From assembly GCF_015752315.1 (NCBI RefSeq), contig NZ_JADOVJ010000001.1, positions 1 to 64,000 of the forward strand: a stretch of DNA of 64,000 bases, read 5' to 3'. The stretch is from Nocardioides luteus (GTDB lineage: Bacteria > Actinomycetota > Actinomycetes > Propionibacteriales > Nocardioidaceae). Below are positions 24,847 to 36,916 of this stretch, in pieces (position 1 is the stretch's first letter; every line of letters begins with the position of its first letter). The position numbers and the translations under genes were made by a program. The notes below the pieces were generated by a model. That model saw nothing but the letters and a program-made list of their open reading frames with translations, did no database searches and was not told the DNA's origin.

Positions 24847-27123
24847 ATGGACCTGTCGAAACCGACCGCATACGACCGGCGCCGGAGGCATCTCGCGCGC
24901 ACCGTCACGGCGCTTGCGTCGCTGCCCCTGATCCTGGCCGGCCTGGTGACCACGGCCCCGGCGCAGGGCGCGAGCGATGCCGGGCTCGTCGTCCACTACC
25001 CGCTCGACCAGACCAGCGGCACCACGGTCGTCGACGCGTCGGGGGCCGGCCGCAACGGCACGGTCGCCGGCGGCACGACCTGGCTGGGCGGTGAGGGGCT
25101 CGCCCTCGGCGGCACCGACGGGCACGTCAGGCTCCCGAACGACGTGATGGCCGGGCTGACGTCGATCACCGTCTCGCTCGAGGTGAAGATCGCAGCGGAC
25201 CAGGCCACCCCCTACTTCATCTGGGGCCTCGGCAACACCGGCTCCAACGGCTCGGGCAACGGCTACCTGTTCACGACCGGCAACGCCTACCGGACGTCGA
25301 TCGCCACCGGCAACTGGAGCACCGAGCAGACCGTCACGGCCGGCCGGAACCTCGCCCGAGACACCTGGAAGACCATCAGCTACACGCTCGCGGACGGCAC
25401 CGCGGTGCTCTACGAGGACGGTGTCGAGGTCGCCCGCCGCACCGGTGTCACCATCACGCCCGGTCAGATCGGCAACGGGGTCACCACGGCGAACTACCTC
25501 GGCCGATCCGTCTACAGCGCTGACCGCCACCTGAAGGGTCAGGTGCGCGACTTCCGGATCTACGACCGTGCGCTGACGGCGGCAGAGGTCCACGACCTGG
25601 GCTACGTCACCGACGAGCAGCGCGTCGAGCGCGACCTGGCCTGGCTGGACCTGGGCGACACGTCCCGCGTCGTCAGTGACCTCTCGGTCCCGAGCGCCGG
25701 CCCGAACGGCTCCACCTTCTCGTGGGCCTCCTCCGATCCTGCCGTCGTCTCCGCGACAGGTGACGTCACCCGCCCGCCCTACGGCAGTCCCGACGCCGCC
25801 GTGACGCTCACCGCCACCGCCACCCACGGCTCCGCCAGCCGGTCCGAGGAGTTCACGGTCAACGTACCGGCCGACATCAGCGACGCCGAGAAGGTCACTC
25901 GCGCCACGGCTGCGCTCCGCGTCTGGGACGCCGACGAGATCCGCGGCAACATCACCCTGCCGACCCAGGGTCTGCACGGTACGACCGTCAGCTGGACGTC
26001 CAGCGAGCCCGCCGTCGTGACCCCGACCGGCGAGGTCCACCGTCCGGCGTACGGGAAGAACGCGGTCCGTCTGGCGCTCAACGCCACCGTGAGCCTCGGC
26101 AAGGTCAAGGAGAAGCGGCAGTTCCGGCTGACCGTCCTGCCGCTGCCGAGGAAGGAGCCCCTCGAGGGCTACACCTTCGCCTACTTCACGGGTGAGGGGA
26201 CGGCCGACGGCGAGCAGGTCTACCTTGCCGCCAGCAGGGGCAACGACCCGCTGCACTGGGACGAGCTCAACGGCGGTCAGCCGGTGCTGCGGTCGCAGTA
26301 CGGCGACAAGGGTGTACGTGACCCCTTCATCATCCGCTCCCCGGAGGGCGACAAGTTCTACCTGATCGCCACCGACCTCAAGATCTACGGCAACGGCGAC
26401 TGGGACGCCGCTCAGCGGCGGGGTAGCCGCTACATCGAGATCTGGGAGTCCACGGACCTGGTGAACTGGTCCGAGCAGCGACACGTCCGCGTGTCCTCGC
26501 CCCAGGCCGGGAACACCTGGGCGCCCGAGGCCTACTACGACGAGGGGATCGGCGCGTACGTGGTCTTCTGGGCCTCGAAGCTCTACGACGAGTCCGACCC
26601 CGAGCATGCCGGCAACACCCACAACCGGATGGTCTACGTCACCACCCGAGACTTCCGGACCTTCAGCGAGCCCGAGGTGTGGATCGACCCGGGCTACTCG
26701 GTGATCGACTCCACCGTCGTCGAGCACGAAGGCACCTACTACCGGTTCACCAAGGACGAGCGGAACAACACCTCCACGACGCCCTGCAGCAAGTTCATCG
26801 TCGAGGAGAAGGCGACCTCGCTGCTCGACCTGGACTGGAGCTTCGTCGCGGAGTGCATCGGCAAGGCCACCGCCGAGAACCCGGGCGTCGACCGGGGCGA
26901 GGGGCCGACGATCTTCAAGTCCAACACCGAGGACAAGTGGTACCTGTTCATCGACGAGTTCGGCGGCCGCGGGTACGTGCCGTTCGAGACGACGGACCTG
27001 GACTCGGGCAACTTCTCGATCTCCAGCGACTACCAGCTTCCCAGCCGCCCCCGCCACGGCACCGTCCTCCCGGTGACCAAGGCCGAGCTGGACCGCATCC
27101 GCACCGCCTACCGCGCGTTCTGA
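24847..27123 (+). CDS. Secreted GH43 arabinanase with N-terminal LamG domain and two Ig-like domains
   Basis: A 758-residue exported enzyme. ATG at 24847 with GGAG seven bases upstream is preferred; the ATG at 24808 falls only five bases after the Crp site. Layout: signal peptide (to about 42), LamG/concanavalin-like domain (about 44-245), two atypical Ig-like domains (about 255-340 and 342-435), GH43 five-blade propeller (437-750). Visible catalytic elements are GVRDPFII (Asp near 490) and GEGPTIF (Glu near 684), with WAPEAYYD between. It probably cuts arabinan or arabinoxylan side chains outside the cell. First gene of the operon. Confidence 0.85.
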   Translation: MDLSKPTAYDRRRRHLARTVTALASLPLILAGLVTTAPAQGASDAGLVVHYPLDQTSGTTVVDASGAGRNGTVAGGTTWLGGEGLALGGTDGHVRLPNDVMAGLTSITVSLEVKIAADQATPYFIWGLGNTGSNGSGNGYLFTTGNAYRTSIATGNWSTEQTVTAGRNLARDTWKTISYTLADGTAVLYEDGVEVARRTGVTITPGQIGNGVTTANYLGRSVYSADRHLKGQVRDFRIYDRALTAAEVHDLGYVTDEQRVERDLAWLDLGDTSRVVSDLSVPSAGPNGSTFSWASSDPAVVSATGDVTRPPYGSPDAAVTLTATATHGSASRSEEFTVNVPADISDAEKVTRATAALRVWDADEIRGNITLPTQGLHGTTVSWTSSEPAVVTPTGEVHRPAYGKNAVRLALNATVSLGKVKEKRQFRLTVLPLPRKEPLEGYTFAYFTGEGTADGEQVYLAASRGNDPLHWDELNGGQPVLRSQYGDKGVRDPFIIRSPEGDKFYLIATDLKIYGNGDWDAAQRRGSRYIEIWESTDLVNWSEQRHVRVSSPQAGNTWAPEAYYDEGIGAYVVFWASKLYDESDPEHAGNTHNRMVYVTTRDFRTFSEPEVWIDPGYSVIDSTVVEHEGTYYRFTKDERNNTSTTPCSKFIVEEKATSLLDLDWSFVAECIGKATAENPGVDRGEGPTIFKSNTEDKWYLFIDEFGGRGYVPFETTDLDSGNFSISSDYQLPSRPRHGTVLPVTKAELDRIRTAYRAF

Positions 27124-27133
27124 GGAGACCATC

Positions 27134-29689
27134 GTGCAGCGCATCCGCCTACTGACCGCCCTGTCCGCCGCCACCGTCCTGGCCCTGCCCCTGACCTACG
27201 CCACGCCCAGCCTCGGCGCGGACGGCCGAACCGCTGCGGCCGAGCCCGACTACACGATCACGGCCCACGCGGGTCAGTCCGGGCCGGAGATCAGCGACAC
27301 CATGTACGGCGTCTTCTTCGAGGACATCAACTACGCGGCCGACGGCGGTCTCTACGCCGAGCTCGTGCGGAACCGGTCGTTCGAGTTCCTCCCGGTCGAC
27401 AACCGCTCCTACACCGGCCTGACCGCGTGGACCCCGCGAGCCGTCGGCGGCGGCGCCGGGACCGCCACCCCCGTCAACGACGGCTCCCGGCTCAACGAGC
27501 GCAACCGCACCTACCTCCAGCTCTCGCTGGCCAACGCCGGCGGTGGGACGTACGGGGTCTCCAACAGCGGCTGGAACAACGGTGTCGCGCTCGAGGCCGG
27601 GAAGCGCTACGACTTCTCGGTCTGGGCACGCTCGGACACCGCGGGCGGTACGCCGCTGACCGTGTCGCTGCAGGACGAGGCCGGCACCACCGCGTACGCC
27701 GCTCCGGTCCGGCTCCAGGTGAACGGCGACACCTGGAAGAAGTACGCCGGCACCTTCACCGCGAGCGCCACGACCGACTCCGCTCGGCTGTGGCTGCAGG
27801 GCGAGGGTGTCGGGACGCTGCGCCTCGACATGGTCTCCCTGCTGCCCGAGGACACCTTCATGGGCCGGGAGAACGGGCTGCGCAAGGACCTCGCCGAGAA
27901 GATCGCGGCGCTGAAGCCGGAGTTCGTCCGCTTCCCGGGTGGCTGCCTCGTCAACACCGGCAGCATGGCCGGCTACGACGCGTCCTCCGACTGGCAGCGC
28001 GCCCGGTCGTACCAGTGGAAGGACACCGTCGGCCCCGTCGAGGAGCGCGCGACGAACGCCAACTTCTGGGGCTACAACCAGTCCTACGGCCTGGGCTACT
28101 TCGAGTACTTCCAGTTCGCCGAGGACATCGGGGCGATGCCGCTGCCGGTCGTGCCGGCGCTGGTCACCGGATGCGGCCAGAACCGGGCCACCGACGACGA
28201 GACCCTGCTGCAGCGTCACATCCAGGACACCCTCGACCTGATCGAGTTCGCCAACGGCCCGGTCGACTCCGAGTGGGGTGCGCTGCGGGCGGAGATGGGG
28301 CACCCGGCGCCGTTCGGGCTCACCCACCTCGGCGTCGGCAACGAGGAGAACCTGCCGACGGAGTTCTTCGAGCGGTTCGAGAAGTTCCGTGCGGCCATCG
28401 AGGCGCGCTACCCGGAGGTCACGATCATCAGCAACTCGGGCCCCGATGACGAGGGCGCGCTCTTCGACCAGCACTGGGCCCAGAACAAGGCGGCCGGTGT
28501 CGACATGGTCGACGAGCACTACTACAACTCTCCGACCTGGTTCCTGCAGAACAACGACCGTTACGACAGCTATGACCGCAACGGGCCGAAGGTCTTCCTC
28601 GGCGAGTACGCCTCGCAGGACAACAAGCTCTTGAACGCGCTGTCCGAGGCGGCCTACATGACCGGTCTCGAGCGCAACGCCGACGTCGTCCGGCTGGCCT
28701 CGTACGCCCCGCTGCTGGCCAACGTGGACCAGGTGCAGTGGCGCCCGGACATGATCTGGTTCGACAACGACCAGTCCTGGGGCTCCGCGAGCTACCAGGT
28801 CCAGAAGCTGTTCATGAACAACGTCGGCGACCGAGTTGTCCCCAGCGAGGCGACCGGCAAGGTGATCCAGCCCCAGCCCATCACCGGCGGCATCGGCCTC
28901 TCCACCTGGGCCACCTCGGCGGCGTACGACGACGTGTCGGTCACCGCGCCCGACGGGACCGGGCTGTTCGCCGACGACTTCGCGGACGGGGACGCCGAGG
29001 GCTGGAGCTCGCTGGCCAACCGGGGGACCTGGTCGGTCGTCGACGGCGCCTACACCCAGACCGACGCAGCTGCCCAGGACACCCTGGTCAGGGCCGCGGA
29101 CATCACCGCGAGCGACTACGACCTCGAGCTCGAGGCCAAGAAGCTGTCCGGCTCCGAGGGCTTCCTGATCGCGTTCGGGGTGAAGGACTCCGGCAACTTC
29201 TACTGGTGGAACATCGGCGGCTGGAACAACACCCGCACGGTCGTCGAGAAGGCGACCAACGGTGGCAAGGAGACCCTGATCGCCCGGGAGGGCCACTCGG
29301 TCGAGACCGGACGCACCTACGACGTACGCATCGAGGTCCGCGGCACCCACGTCCGGCTCTTCCTCGACGGCCAGCTCTTCCAGGAGTTCGACGACGACCA
29401 GGTCACCGAGCCGTTCGCGCAGGTGGTCACCCGTGACGCGGCGACCGGCGACCTGATCGTCAAGGTGGTCAACGCCCAGGCCGAGCCGGCCGTCACCCGC
29501 GTCGACCTCGGCGTCAAGGTCGCCTCCCGGGCGCAGATGACCGTCATCAGCGGCGACCCGGAGGAGCAGAACACGCGTACGGCGCAGCCCATCAAGCCGG
29601 TGACGAGCACGATCCGCGGCGTGGACAGCACCTTCACGCGCACGTTCGCGCCGTACTCCGTGACCTTCATCCGCATCCAGACCCGGTAG
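27134..29689 (+). CDS. Secreted GH51-type alpha-L-arabinofuranosidase
   Basis: An 851-residue exported enzyme. GTG start with a GAGGAG ribosome site 10 bp after the arabinanase stop. Signal peptide to about 36; a CBM4/9-like beta domain is inserted after the first strand (about 105-235). The GH51 (beta/alpha)8 core has LKPEFVRFPGGC, acid/base GNEE (Glu404) and nucleophile FLGEYAS (Glu491), then a LamG-like domain (about 615-770) and a C-terminal beta domain. It removes terminal arabinofuranose from oligosaccharides. Most bacterial GH51 enzymes are intracellular; this one is secreted and has extra modules. Confidence 0.88.
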   Translation: MQRIRLLTALSAATVLALPLTYATPSLGADGRTAAAEPDYTITAHAGQSGPEISDTMYGVFFEDINYAADGGLYAELVRNRSFEFLPVDNRSYTGLTAWTPRAVGGGAGTATPVNDGSRLNERNRTYLQLSLANAGGGTYGVSNSGWNNGVALEAGKRYDFSVWARSDTAGGTPLTVSLQDEAGTTAYAAPVRLQVNGDTWKKYAGTFTASATTDSARLWLQGEGVGTLRLDMVSLLPEDTFMGRENGLRKDLAEKIAALKPEFVRFPGGCLVNTGSMAGYDASSDWQRARSYQWKDTVGPVEERATNANFWGYNQSYGLGYFEYFQFAEDIGAMPLPVVPALVTGCGQNRATDDETLLQRHIQDTLDLIEFANGPVDSEWGALRAEMGHPAPFGLTHLGVGNEENLPTEFFERFEKFRAAIEARYPEVTIISNSGPDDEGALFDQHWAQNKAAGVDMVDEHYYNSPTWFLQNNDRYDSYDRNGPKVFLGEYASQDNKLLNALSEAAYMTGLERNADVVRLASYAPLLANVDQVQWRPDMIWFDNDQSWGSASYQVQKLFMNNVGDRVVPSEATGKVIQPQPITGGIGLSTWATSAAYDDVSVTAPDGTGLFADDFADGDAEGWSSLANRGTWSVVDGAYTQTDAAAQDTLVRAADITASDYDLELEAKKLSGSEGFLIAFGVKDSGNFYWWNIGGWNNTRTVVEKATNGGKETLIAREGHSVETGRTYDVRIEVRGTHVRLFLDGQLFQEFDDDQVTEPFAQVVTRDAATGDLIVKVVNAQAEPAVTRVDLGVKVASRAQMTVISGDPEEQNTRTAQPIKPVTSTIRGVDSTFTRTFAPYSVTFIRIQTR

Positions 29690-29699
29690 GGGAGCATCC

Positions 29700-31190
29700 A
29701 TGTCCGACCACCTGAACCACCTCGCCCTCCGAGCCGGCCTCAGCAGGCGCCACCTCCTGCAGGCCGGGGTCGGCCTCGGGGCAGCGGCCGCGCTTGCCGG
29801 CTACGCAACGCCCGCCGCCGCAGCACCGGCGGGATCGATGCCCAGTGACGCCGAGATCTGGGGCGTGCCGACCCTCAGCCCGCTGGTCGAGCGCCAGGCC
29901 GACCCGTTCGTCACCCGGCCCGTCGACGGCATGTACTACCTGACCGGCTCCGTGCCGGAGTACGACCGTCTGGTGATCCGCGGGTCGGCCTCGCTGGCCG
30001 GGCTCGCCACCGCGGCGGAGTCGGTCATCTGGCGCCGCCCGTCCAGCGGGAAGATGGGCGGCCACATCTGGGCGCCGGAGCTGCACCGCATCGACGGCCG
30101 CTGGTACGTCTACTTCGCGGCCGGCGACTCCGACGACGTCTTCCGGATCCGGATGTACGTCATGGAGTCGACGCTCCCCGACCCGCGCGACCCGGCGGGC
30201 TGGGGTGCGCCGCGGCAGATCATCACGCCATGGCTGAGCTTCGCGCTCGACGCCACCACGTTCGAGCACGCGGGCCGTCGCTACCTGGTCTGGGCGCAGA
30301 GCGAGCCCGAGATCGCGGTCAACACCAGCCTCTACATCGCCGAGATGAGCTCCCCGTTCGCGATCAGCACCTTCCCGGCGCGGATCGCGACCCCGACCCG
30401 CAGCTGGGAGGTGCAGGGCTACAAGGTCAACGAGGGCCCTGCCGTGCTGGTCCGCAACGGCCGGGTCTTCATGACGTTCTCGGCCAGCGCCACCGACGCG
30501 CGCTACTGCATGGGCCTGCTCACCGCCCCGGCGGACGCCGACCTGCTCGACCCGGCATCGTGGACCAAGAGCCCCGAACCGGTGTTCACGACCAACGAGC
30601 AGACCGGGCAGTACGGGCCCGGGCACAACTCGTTCACGGTGGCCGAGGACGGGGTGACCGACGTCCTCGTCTACCACGCCCGGGACTACCGCGACATCAC
30701 CGGAGACCCGCTCTACGACCCGAACCGGCACGCGCGCGTGCAGAAGGTGGTGTGGCACGAGGACGGCACCCCCATGTTCGGCGTTCCGGTCGGGAAGGGC
30801 GGGCCGATCGTACGGCTCACCCCGCTGGATGCGCCGGGCTCGTTCGTACGCCACTACGAGTACACCGTGCGGGTGGACCGTGCCCCGAAGGAGCTCGCCG
30901 ACAGCCAGTTCCGGTTCGTCCCGGGGCTCGCGGGCGACGGGTCGGAGTCGCTGCAGTCGGTCAACTTCCCCGACAGGTACGTCCGGGTCGCCGGTGGCGC
31001 CGTCCGGATCGAGCAGGTCCAGCCGGGCCCGGCGTACGCCGCCGAGGCCAGCTTCCGCAGGATCCCGGTCAGGGGCGGCATCTCGCTGCAGGTGGCCACG
31101 GACCGCGGCGACTACCTCCAGCACGACCGCGGTGCGCTCACCGTCGGTTCCACCCCCGGACGCCGCTCCAGCACCTTCGCCCTGACCTGA
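29700..31190 (+). CDS. Tat-exported GH43 arabinofuranosidase with AbfB (CBM42) domain
   Basis: A 496-residue enzyme. The N-terminus has a Tat motif SRRHLLQAG and hydrophobic stretch with Ala cleavage region (about 15-42). The GH43 propeller follows with RQADPFVTRPVDGMYYLTG (catalytic Asp), HIWAPEL and VNEGPAVL (acid Glu). Residues about 375-496 form an AbfB/CBM42 trefoil (SFVRHYEY, NFPDRYVRVAGG), which binds arabinofuranosyl side chains. It starts 10 bp after the GH51 stop, the third gene of the operon. Confidence 0.87.
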   Translation: MSDHLNHLALRAGLSRRHLLQAGVGLGAAAALAGYATPAAAAPAGSMPSDAEIWGVPTLSPLVERQADPFVTRPVDGMYYLTGSVPEYDRLVIRGSASLAGLATAAESVIWRRPSSGKMGGHIWAPELHRIDGRWYVYFAAGDSDDVFRIRMYVMESTLPDPRDPAGWGAPRQIITPWLSFALDATTFEHAGRRYLVWAQSEPEIAVNTSLYIAEMSSPFAISTFPARIATPTRSWEVQGYKVNEGPAVLVRNGRVFMTFSASATDARYCMGLLTAPADADLLDPASWTKSPEPVFTTNEQTGQYGPGHNSFTVAEDGVTDVLVYHARDYRDITGDPLYDPNRHARVQKVVWHEDGTPMFGVPVGKGGPIVRLTPLDAPGSFVRHYEYTVRVDRAPKELADSQFRFVPGLAGDGSESLQSVNFPDRYVRVAGGAVRIEQVQPGPAYAAEASFRRIPVRGGISLQVATDRGDYLQHDRGALTVGSTPGRRSSTFALT

Positions 31191-31205
31191 CGTCCGCGGC
31201 GCTCG

Positions 31206-32063
31206 TCAGCCGGCCGCGATCTCCACGAGGAGGTCGGCGGCCGGCGCGGGGTGGACGAGCCAGCGGAGGTGGCTGGAGGCGAGGGTGTGGACGGCGTACG
31301 GGTTGTCCGGGGTGAGGGCGTCGCCCTCGCGGATCAGCCGGTCCTGCATCGCGGGCGGCAGGCTGACGTCCTCGCTGAGTCGTACGTAGGCACGGGGGAC
31401 CGTGCCCCACGTCGTGGCCTGGGCGCGGTCGTCCGGCCCGCCGGCGTCGAGGTTCTCGTCGGGCTGGAAGGTGTTGAGGAACGTACGGAACTCGTCGTCG
31501 GTGCCGTCGGCCATGAAGGCGTGCTTGAGGCCGGCCAGCACCTCGGGGGAGGCGGTGCGGAAGTTGCAGCGCAGCAGGCCGACGTCGGCGGGGTTCGCGG
31601 CCGCGGCTCCGATCAGCACCGAGGCGTCGAAGGAGGCCATCTCCGGCTCGGCGTTGTACGCAACGGCGTCAAGGGACACCGGGGCCCAGGCCGACACGTA
31701 GACCATCCGGTCGATCAGGTCCGGGCGGGCGTTGGCGGTCGCGGTCAGGGTGATCCCGCCGCGGCTGTGCGCGACCACGACCACCGGGCCGTGCGCCTTC
31801 GCCCGCTCGAGCACGGAGACCAGGTGGGCGACGTTGTCGGCGAGCGTGACGCCCTTGATCCCGCCCGGCGCGGACGCGAGCGCGGCGAGGTCCTGGGGTG
31901 CCTGGTAGGCCGCGGGGAAGGTCGCTCCGAAGCCGTGGCCGGGGAGGTCGACCGCCAGCGAACGGAACCCGCGCAGCGCCAGCTCGGCCTGGAGCGGGGC
32001 GAACGAGAACGAGTTGGCGAAGGCGCCGTGGACCAGGACGAAGGTCGGCTCGGGGGAAGGCAT
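31206..32063 (-). CDS. Alpha/beta hydrolase (esterase-like)
   Basis: A 285-residue soluble hydrolase: FVLVHGAFANSFSF oxyanion loop, nucleophile elbow VVAHSRGGIT, and C-terminal SSHLRWLVHP with the likely catalytic His. It resembles small esterases of the MhpC/salicylic-acid-binding-protein type; the substrate is unknown. The start is MPSPEPT at 32063; the frame runs much further upstream antisense to the next gene, without coding sense. It follows the DUF6351 gene by 38 bp and may be co-transcribed with it. Confidence 0.8.
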   Translation of the reverse strand: MPSPEPTFVLVHGAFANSFSFAPLQAELALRGFRSLAVDLPGHGFGATFPAAYQAPQDLAALASAPGGIKGVTLADNVAHLVSVLERAKAHGPVVVVAHSRGGITLTATANARPDLIDRMVYVSAWAPVSLDAVAYNAEPEMASFDASVLIGAAAANPADVGLLRCNFRTASPEVLAGLKHAFMADGTDDEFRTFLNTFQPDENLDAGGPDDRAQATTWGTVPRAYVRLSEDVSLPPAMQDRLIREGDALTPDNPYAVHTLASSHLRWLVHPAPAADLLVEIAAG

Positions 32064-32101
32064 GGCCGAGACACTAGCGCCGACTCGGCGCGAGCCACCG
32101 G

Positions 32102-34519
32102 TCAATTTCCGAACGGCGCCGACCGTGGTGCGCGGCCCATCGGTGTGCCGCCGTAGACGACCGATCCGTCGGCCTGCTGGTAGGTCAGCCAGGGCTCGGT
32201 CTCGGTGAAGCCGACACCCGGCTTGCTGTAGTCGCAGACCCCGTCGGGGAAGACCGCCGCGAGGCGCGACCACTGGGCATCGGTGAGGCCGAACGCGCCG
32301 TAGTCGTCGGTGCGGCGCAGCGGCTTCAGGTGGCACTTGGCGTTGTCGGAGTAGTTGTTGTCGCCGGCCACGATCCGCGGGGTCGCGAAGTCGGTCTTGA
32401 CCAGGTCGCTGACCGGACCGAGGCCGCACACCAGGTCCGAGACCGGATCCACGACGAGGTTGAGCGCGGGATCGAGGACCGGGTTGACGGCACCGTTCAG
32501 GCCGTCGAGAGCACCGCCGGTCAGGTCGTCCAGGAGCGGGTCGGCGACCGGCAGGAACAACCCGTCCTCGCTGGAGACGCCCTGCGTCTGGGTGCACCGG
32601 TCGTGCAGGTCGCCGGGGCGGTCCTGGACGATCTTGTCCGCCAACGCCACCGTGCGTTTGTCGGCTTCGACGGCCGACAGCCACCGGTCCATCGCGAGCA
32701 GCGCCTCCTTGGAGTAGCTCGGGTCGCCGATGAGCGGCGTCACTCCGTACCAGATCACCTGGTTGTCCGCGTGGCCCTGCTCCCGGGTCAGCCGTTCGCG
32801 CATCGCCCACGCCCAGCGGGCGTCGTGCGCGACGCCGGGGTCCGGTCCGCGATGGTCGATGATCGCCACCCCGGACAGGTTGCTGGCGGTGTTGACCATG
32901 CCGCTGCGGTAGGCGTTGGTGAGCGCCGCCGGGTCGGCGGTGGAGCGCTCCGCCCGCGGCTGTACGTCGATGTCGAGGCCGCCGATCTTCTCGTTGAGAT
33001 CGACGAACTGCTCGGGCGTGATCGCCCCGGACCGGAGCGCCTCGAGACCGTACTGCACGCCGGTGTTGTCCAGCGGCGAGCCCGCGAAGCCGCGCCCGAT
33101 CTGCTTCTCCTGAGGTGTCCACACGCTCTCCGGCCGTGGGCCGAAGACGTTGATCGCGCCGTCGATGATCGAGCAGCGTACGCCGCCGGGGTTGCGGGCC
33201 GCGTCGTAGCGCTCCTGGTCCCTGACCCCGGCGCAGGGGTGGGTCGGCATGACCGCCTGCTTGAACAGGCCCTCGTCCGCGGTGACGGCGTTGAGCGGCA
33301 GCAGGTGGCCCTCGACCGCCGCCCACTGCAGCGGGTTCCAGAACTTGCCGTCGGTGAGGCGCTCGGAACTCTCGAAGTACTTGCGGAGCAGGTGGTAGTC
33401 GGAGAACTGCAGGCCGGGCGAGAGCGAGTCGGGGTAGGAGCAGGTCACCACCAGGCCCTGGTAGATCCCGGGGTAGGCGTTGGCGATCGTCTGCTGCGCG
33501 ATCGAGCCGCCGGAGCAGCCGCTGCCGATCGTGTAGCGCAGGTCGCCGTACGTCTCGACGAGATGCTCCTTGGCCATCATCAGCGACTCGGCCTCGGTGG
33601 TGACGTTGCAGTTGTGACCGGTGTTGGCCAGCGCGGTCGAGAGCATCGCGAAGCCACGGCCGAGGGCGACGGTCGGGCTGTCACCGAGGGCGTCGGCGAC
33701 GACGGGGATGCCGAGGTCGAAGGTGCCGGCGTAGTCGGTGGTCGGGGCGGTGCCGACCTCGTGGTCGACCCCGCAGCTGCCCCCGTGCGGGATGAAGAGC
33801 TTGTTGTTCCACTGCTCCTGCGGGCGCCAGCGCTGCCAGGGCTTTCCGGGCTGCCAGAGCACGGCGATCCGGTACTGGTCGCGGTTCTGGTAGCCGGTCT
33901 CCACGCGTACGACGAACGGCACGGTCACGCCCTCGTCGGTGGTCGTGGATGCGATGTCACGAGGCGGGTTCGCCGGGTCGTAGGGCTGGAGACTGTCGAG
34001 CAGCGGGTTGGTGGACCGGTAGAGCCAGCTGATCGTCGGCTCCTGGTTGCACTGCGCGTCCTCGGCGGTCGGCTGGCAGCGCCACGGCTGCAGCTGCGGC
34101 CCCGAGAAGATCGGCCCGCCGCGCGGGTGGTTGGTGATCGTGAGCCAGGCGCCCCGACCGTCGGGAAGGCGGGCGGTCAGCTCGTTGGTGCCGAGCCGCA
34201 GGCCGCGTACGACGCCCTCGATCTCGCCGTTGGGCCGCTCGGCGAAGGCGTCGGTGACGTCGCGGTCACCCGTGCGGCTCGAGGCGTGCCGGCTGTCGCT
34301 GAGCCACACCCGCAGGTCATCCGGGTCGGCCCCCTCGGGGAGCGTGACCCGCACCAGCGCGTTGTCGTCGAAGACCAGGTCGGCCCGGTTGGAGAGGGTC
34401 TCCAGGACGACGTCCTCGGCCGGCGCGGGCGCCGCCGACGCCGGCGTCACGCCGAGCAGCAGGCCGGCGACGAGAGCGGACACCGTCGCGATCGAGGTGG
34501 GCAGAGCGCGAGCGGCCAT
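32102..34519 (-). CDS. Exported DUF6351 family protein, alpha/beta-hydrolase-like
   Basis: An 805-residue secreted protein. Signal peptide 1-29 (LLLGVTPASAAPA), a beta N-terminal domain (about 40-140), then a large domain with a tannase/feruloyl-esterase-like nucleophile elbow GSGCSGGSIAQQ and many Cys pairs. Motifs HGGSCGVDHEVG and GHADNQVIWYG follow; the latter region could hold the His/Asp of a triad. DUF6351 has no established function. Its place next to a hemicellulose operon makes ester removal from plant polymers a reasonable guess. Confidence 0.75.
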   Translation of the reverse strand: MAARALPTSIATVSALVAGLLLGVTPASAAPAPAEDVVLETLSNRADLVFDDNALVRVTLPEGADPDDLRVWLSDSRHASSRTGDRDVTDAFAERPNGEIEGVVRGLRLGTNELTARLPDGRGAWLTITNHPRGGPIFSGPQLQPWRCQPTAEDAQCNQEPTISWLYRSTNPLLDSLQPYDPANPPRDIASTTTDEGVTVPFVVRVETGYQNRDQYRIAVLWQPGKPWQRWRPQEQWNNKLFIPHGGSCGVDHEVGTAPTTDYAGTFDLGIPVVADALGDSPTVALGRGFAMLSTALANTGHNCNVTTEAESLMMAKEHLVETYGDLRYTIGSGCSGGSIAQQTIANAYPGIYQGLVVTCSYPDSLSPGLQFSDYHLLRKYFESSERLTDGKFWNPLQWAAVEGHLLPLNAVTADEGLFKQAVMPTHPCAGVRDQERYDAARNPGGVRCSIIDGAINVFGPRPESVWTPQEKQIGRGFAGSPLDNTGVQYGLEALRSGAITPEQFVDLNEKIGGLDIDVQPRAERSTADPAALTNAYRSGMVNTASNLSGVAIIDHRGPDPGVAHDARWAWAMRERLTREQGHADNQVIWYGVTPLIGDPSYSKEALLAMDRWLSAVEADKRTVALADKIVQDRPGDLHDRCTQTQGVSSEDGLFLPVADPLLDDLTGGALDGLNGAVNPVLDPALNLVVDPVSDLVCGLGPVSDLVKTDFATPRIVAGDNNYSDNAKCHLKPLRRTDDYGAFGLTDAQWSRLAAVFPDGVCDYSKPGVGFTETEPWLTYQQADGSVVYGGTPMGRAPRSAPFGN

Positions 34520-34560
34520 GGCGTGCCTTTCCGAGAGCTGCGCACGTCCCCCGAACAGAC

Positions 34561-34599
34561 GCTCGCCGTGACAGGAGAATGCCCCGTGCCACGGCGAGC
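34561..34599 (-). terminator. Inverted repeat between the DHA2 and DUF6351 genes
   Basis: GCTCGCCGTG (34561-34570) and CACGGCGAGC (34590-34599) are perfectly complementary across a 19-base loop, 25 bp after the DHA2 stop and 42 bp before the DUF6351 start. It may be a terminator without a T-run or an operator. Confidence 0.45.
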
Positions 34600-34623
34600 G
34601 TCAAGGAAGCTGCCGAGGCAGCC

Positions 34624-36910
<2,287 letters not shown>

Positions 36911-36916
36911 GGCACT

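Noticed and set aside
27149..29701. 850-codon open frame antisense to the GH51 gene
   Set aside because: It is fully antisense to a gene with clear catalytic motifs and has a composition of Val/Gly/Arg/Asp runs with no recognisable domain.
31206..33326. 706-codon frame suggesting a fusion protein
   Set aside because: Only the last 285 codons look like an alpha/beta hydrolase. The upstream part is the minus-strand frame-shifted shadow of the DUF6351 gene and is Arg/Gly/Pro-rich.
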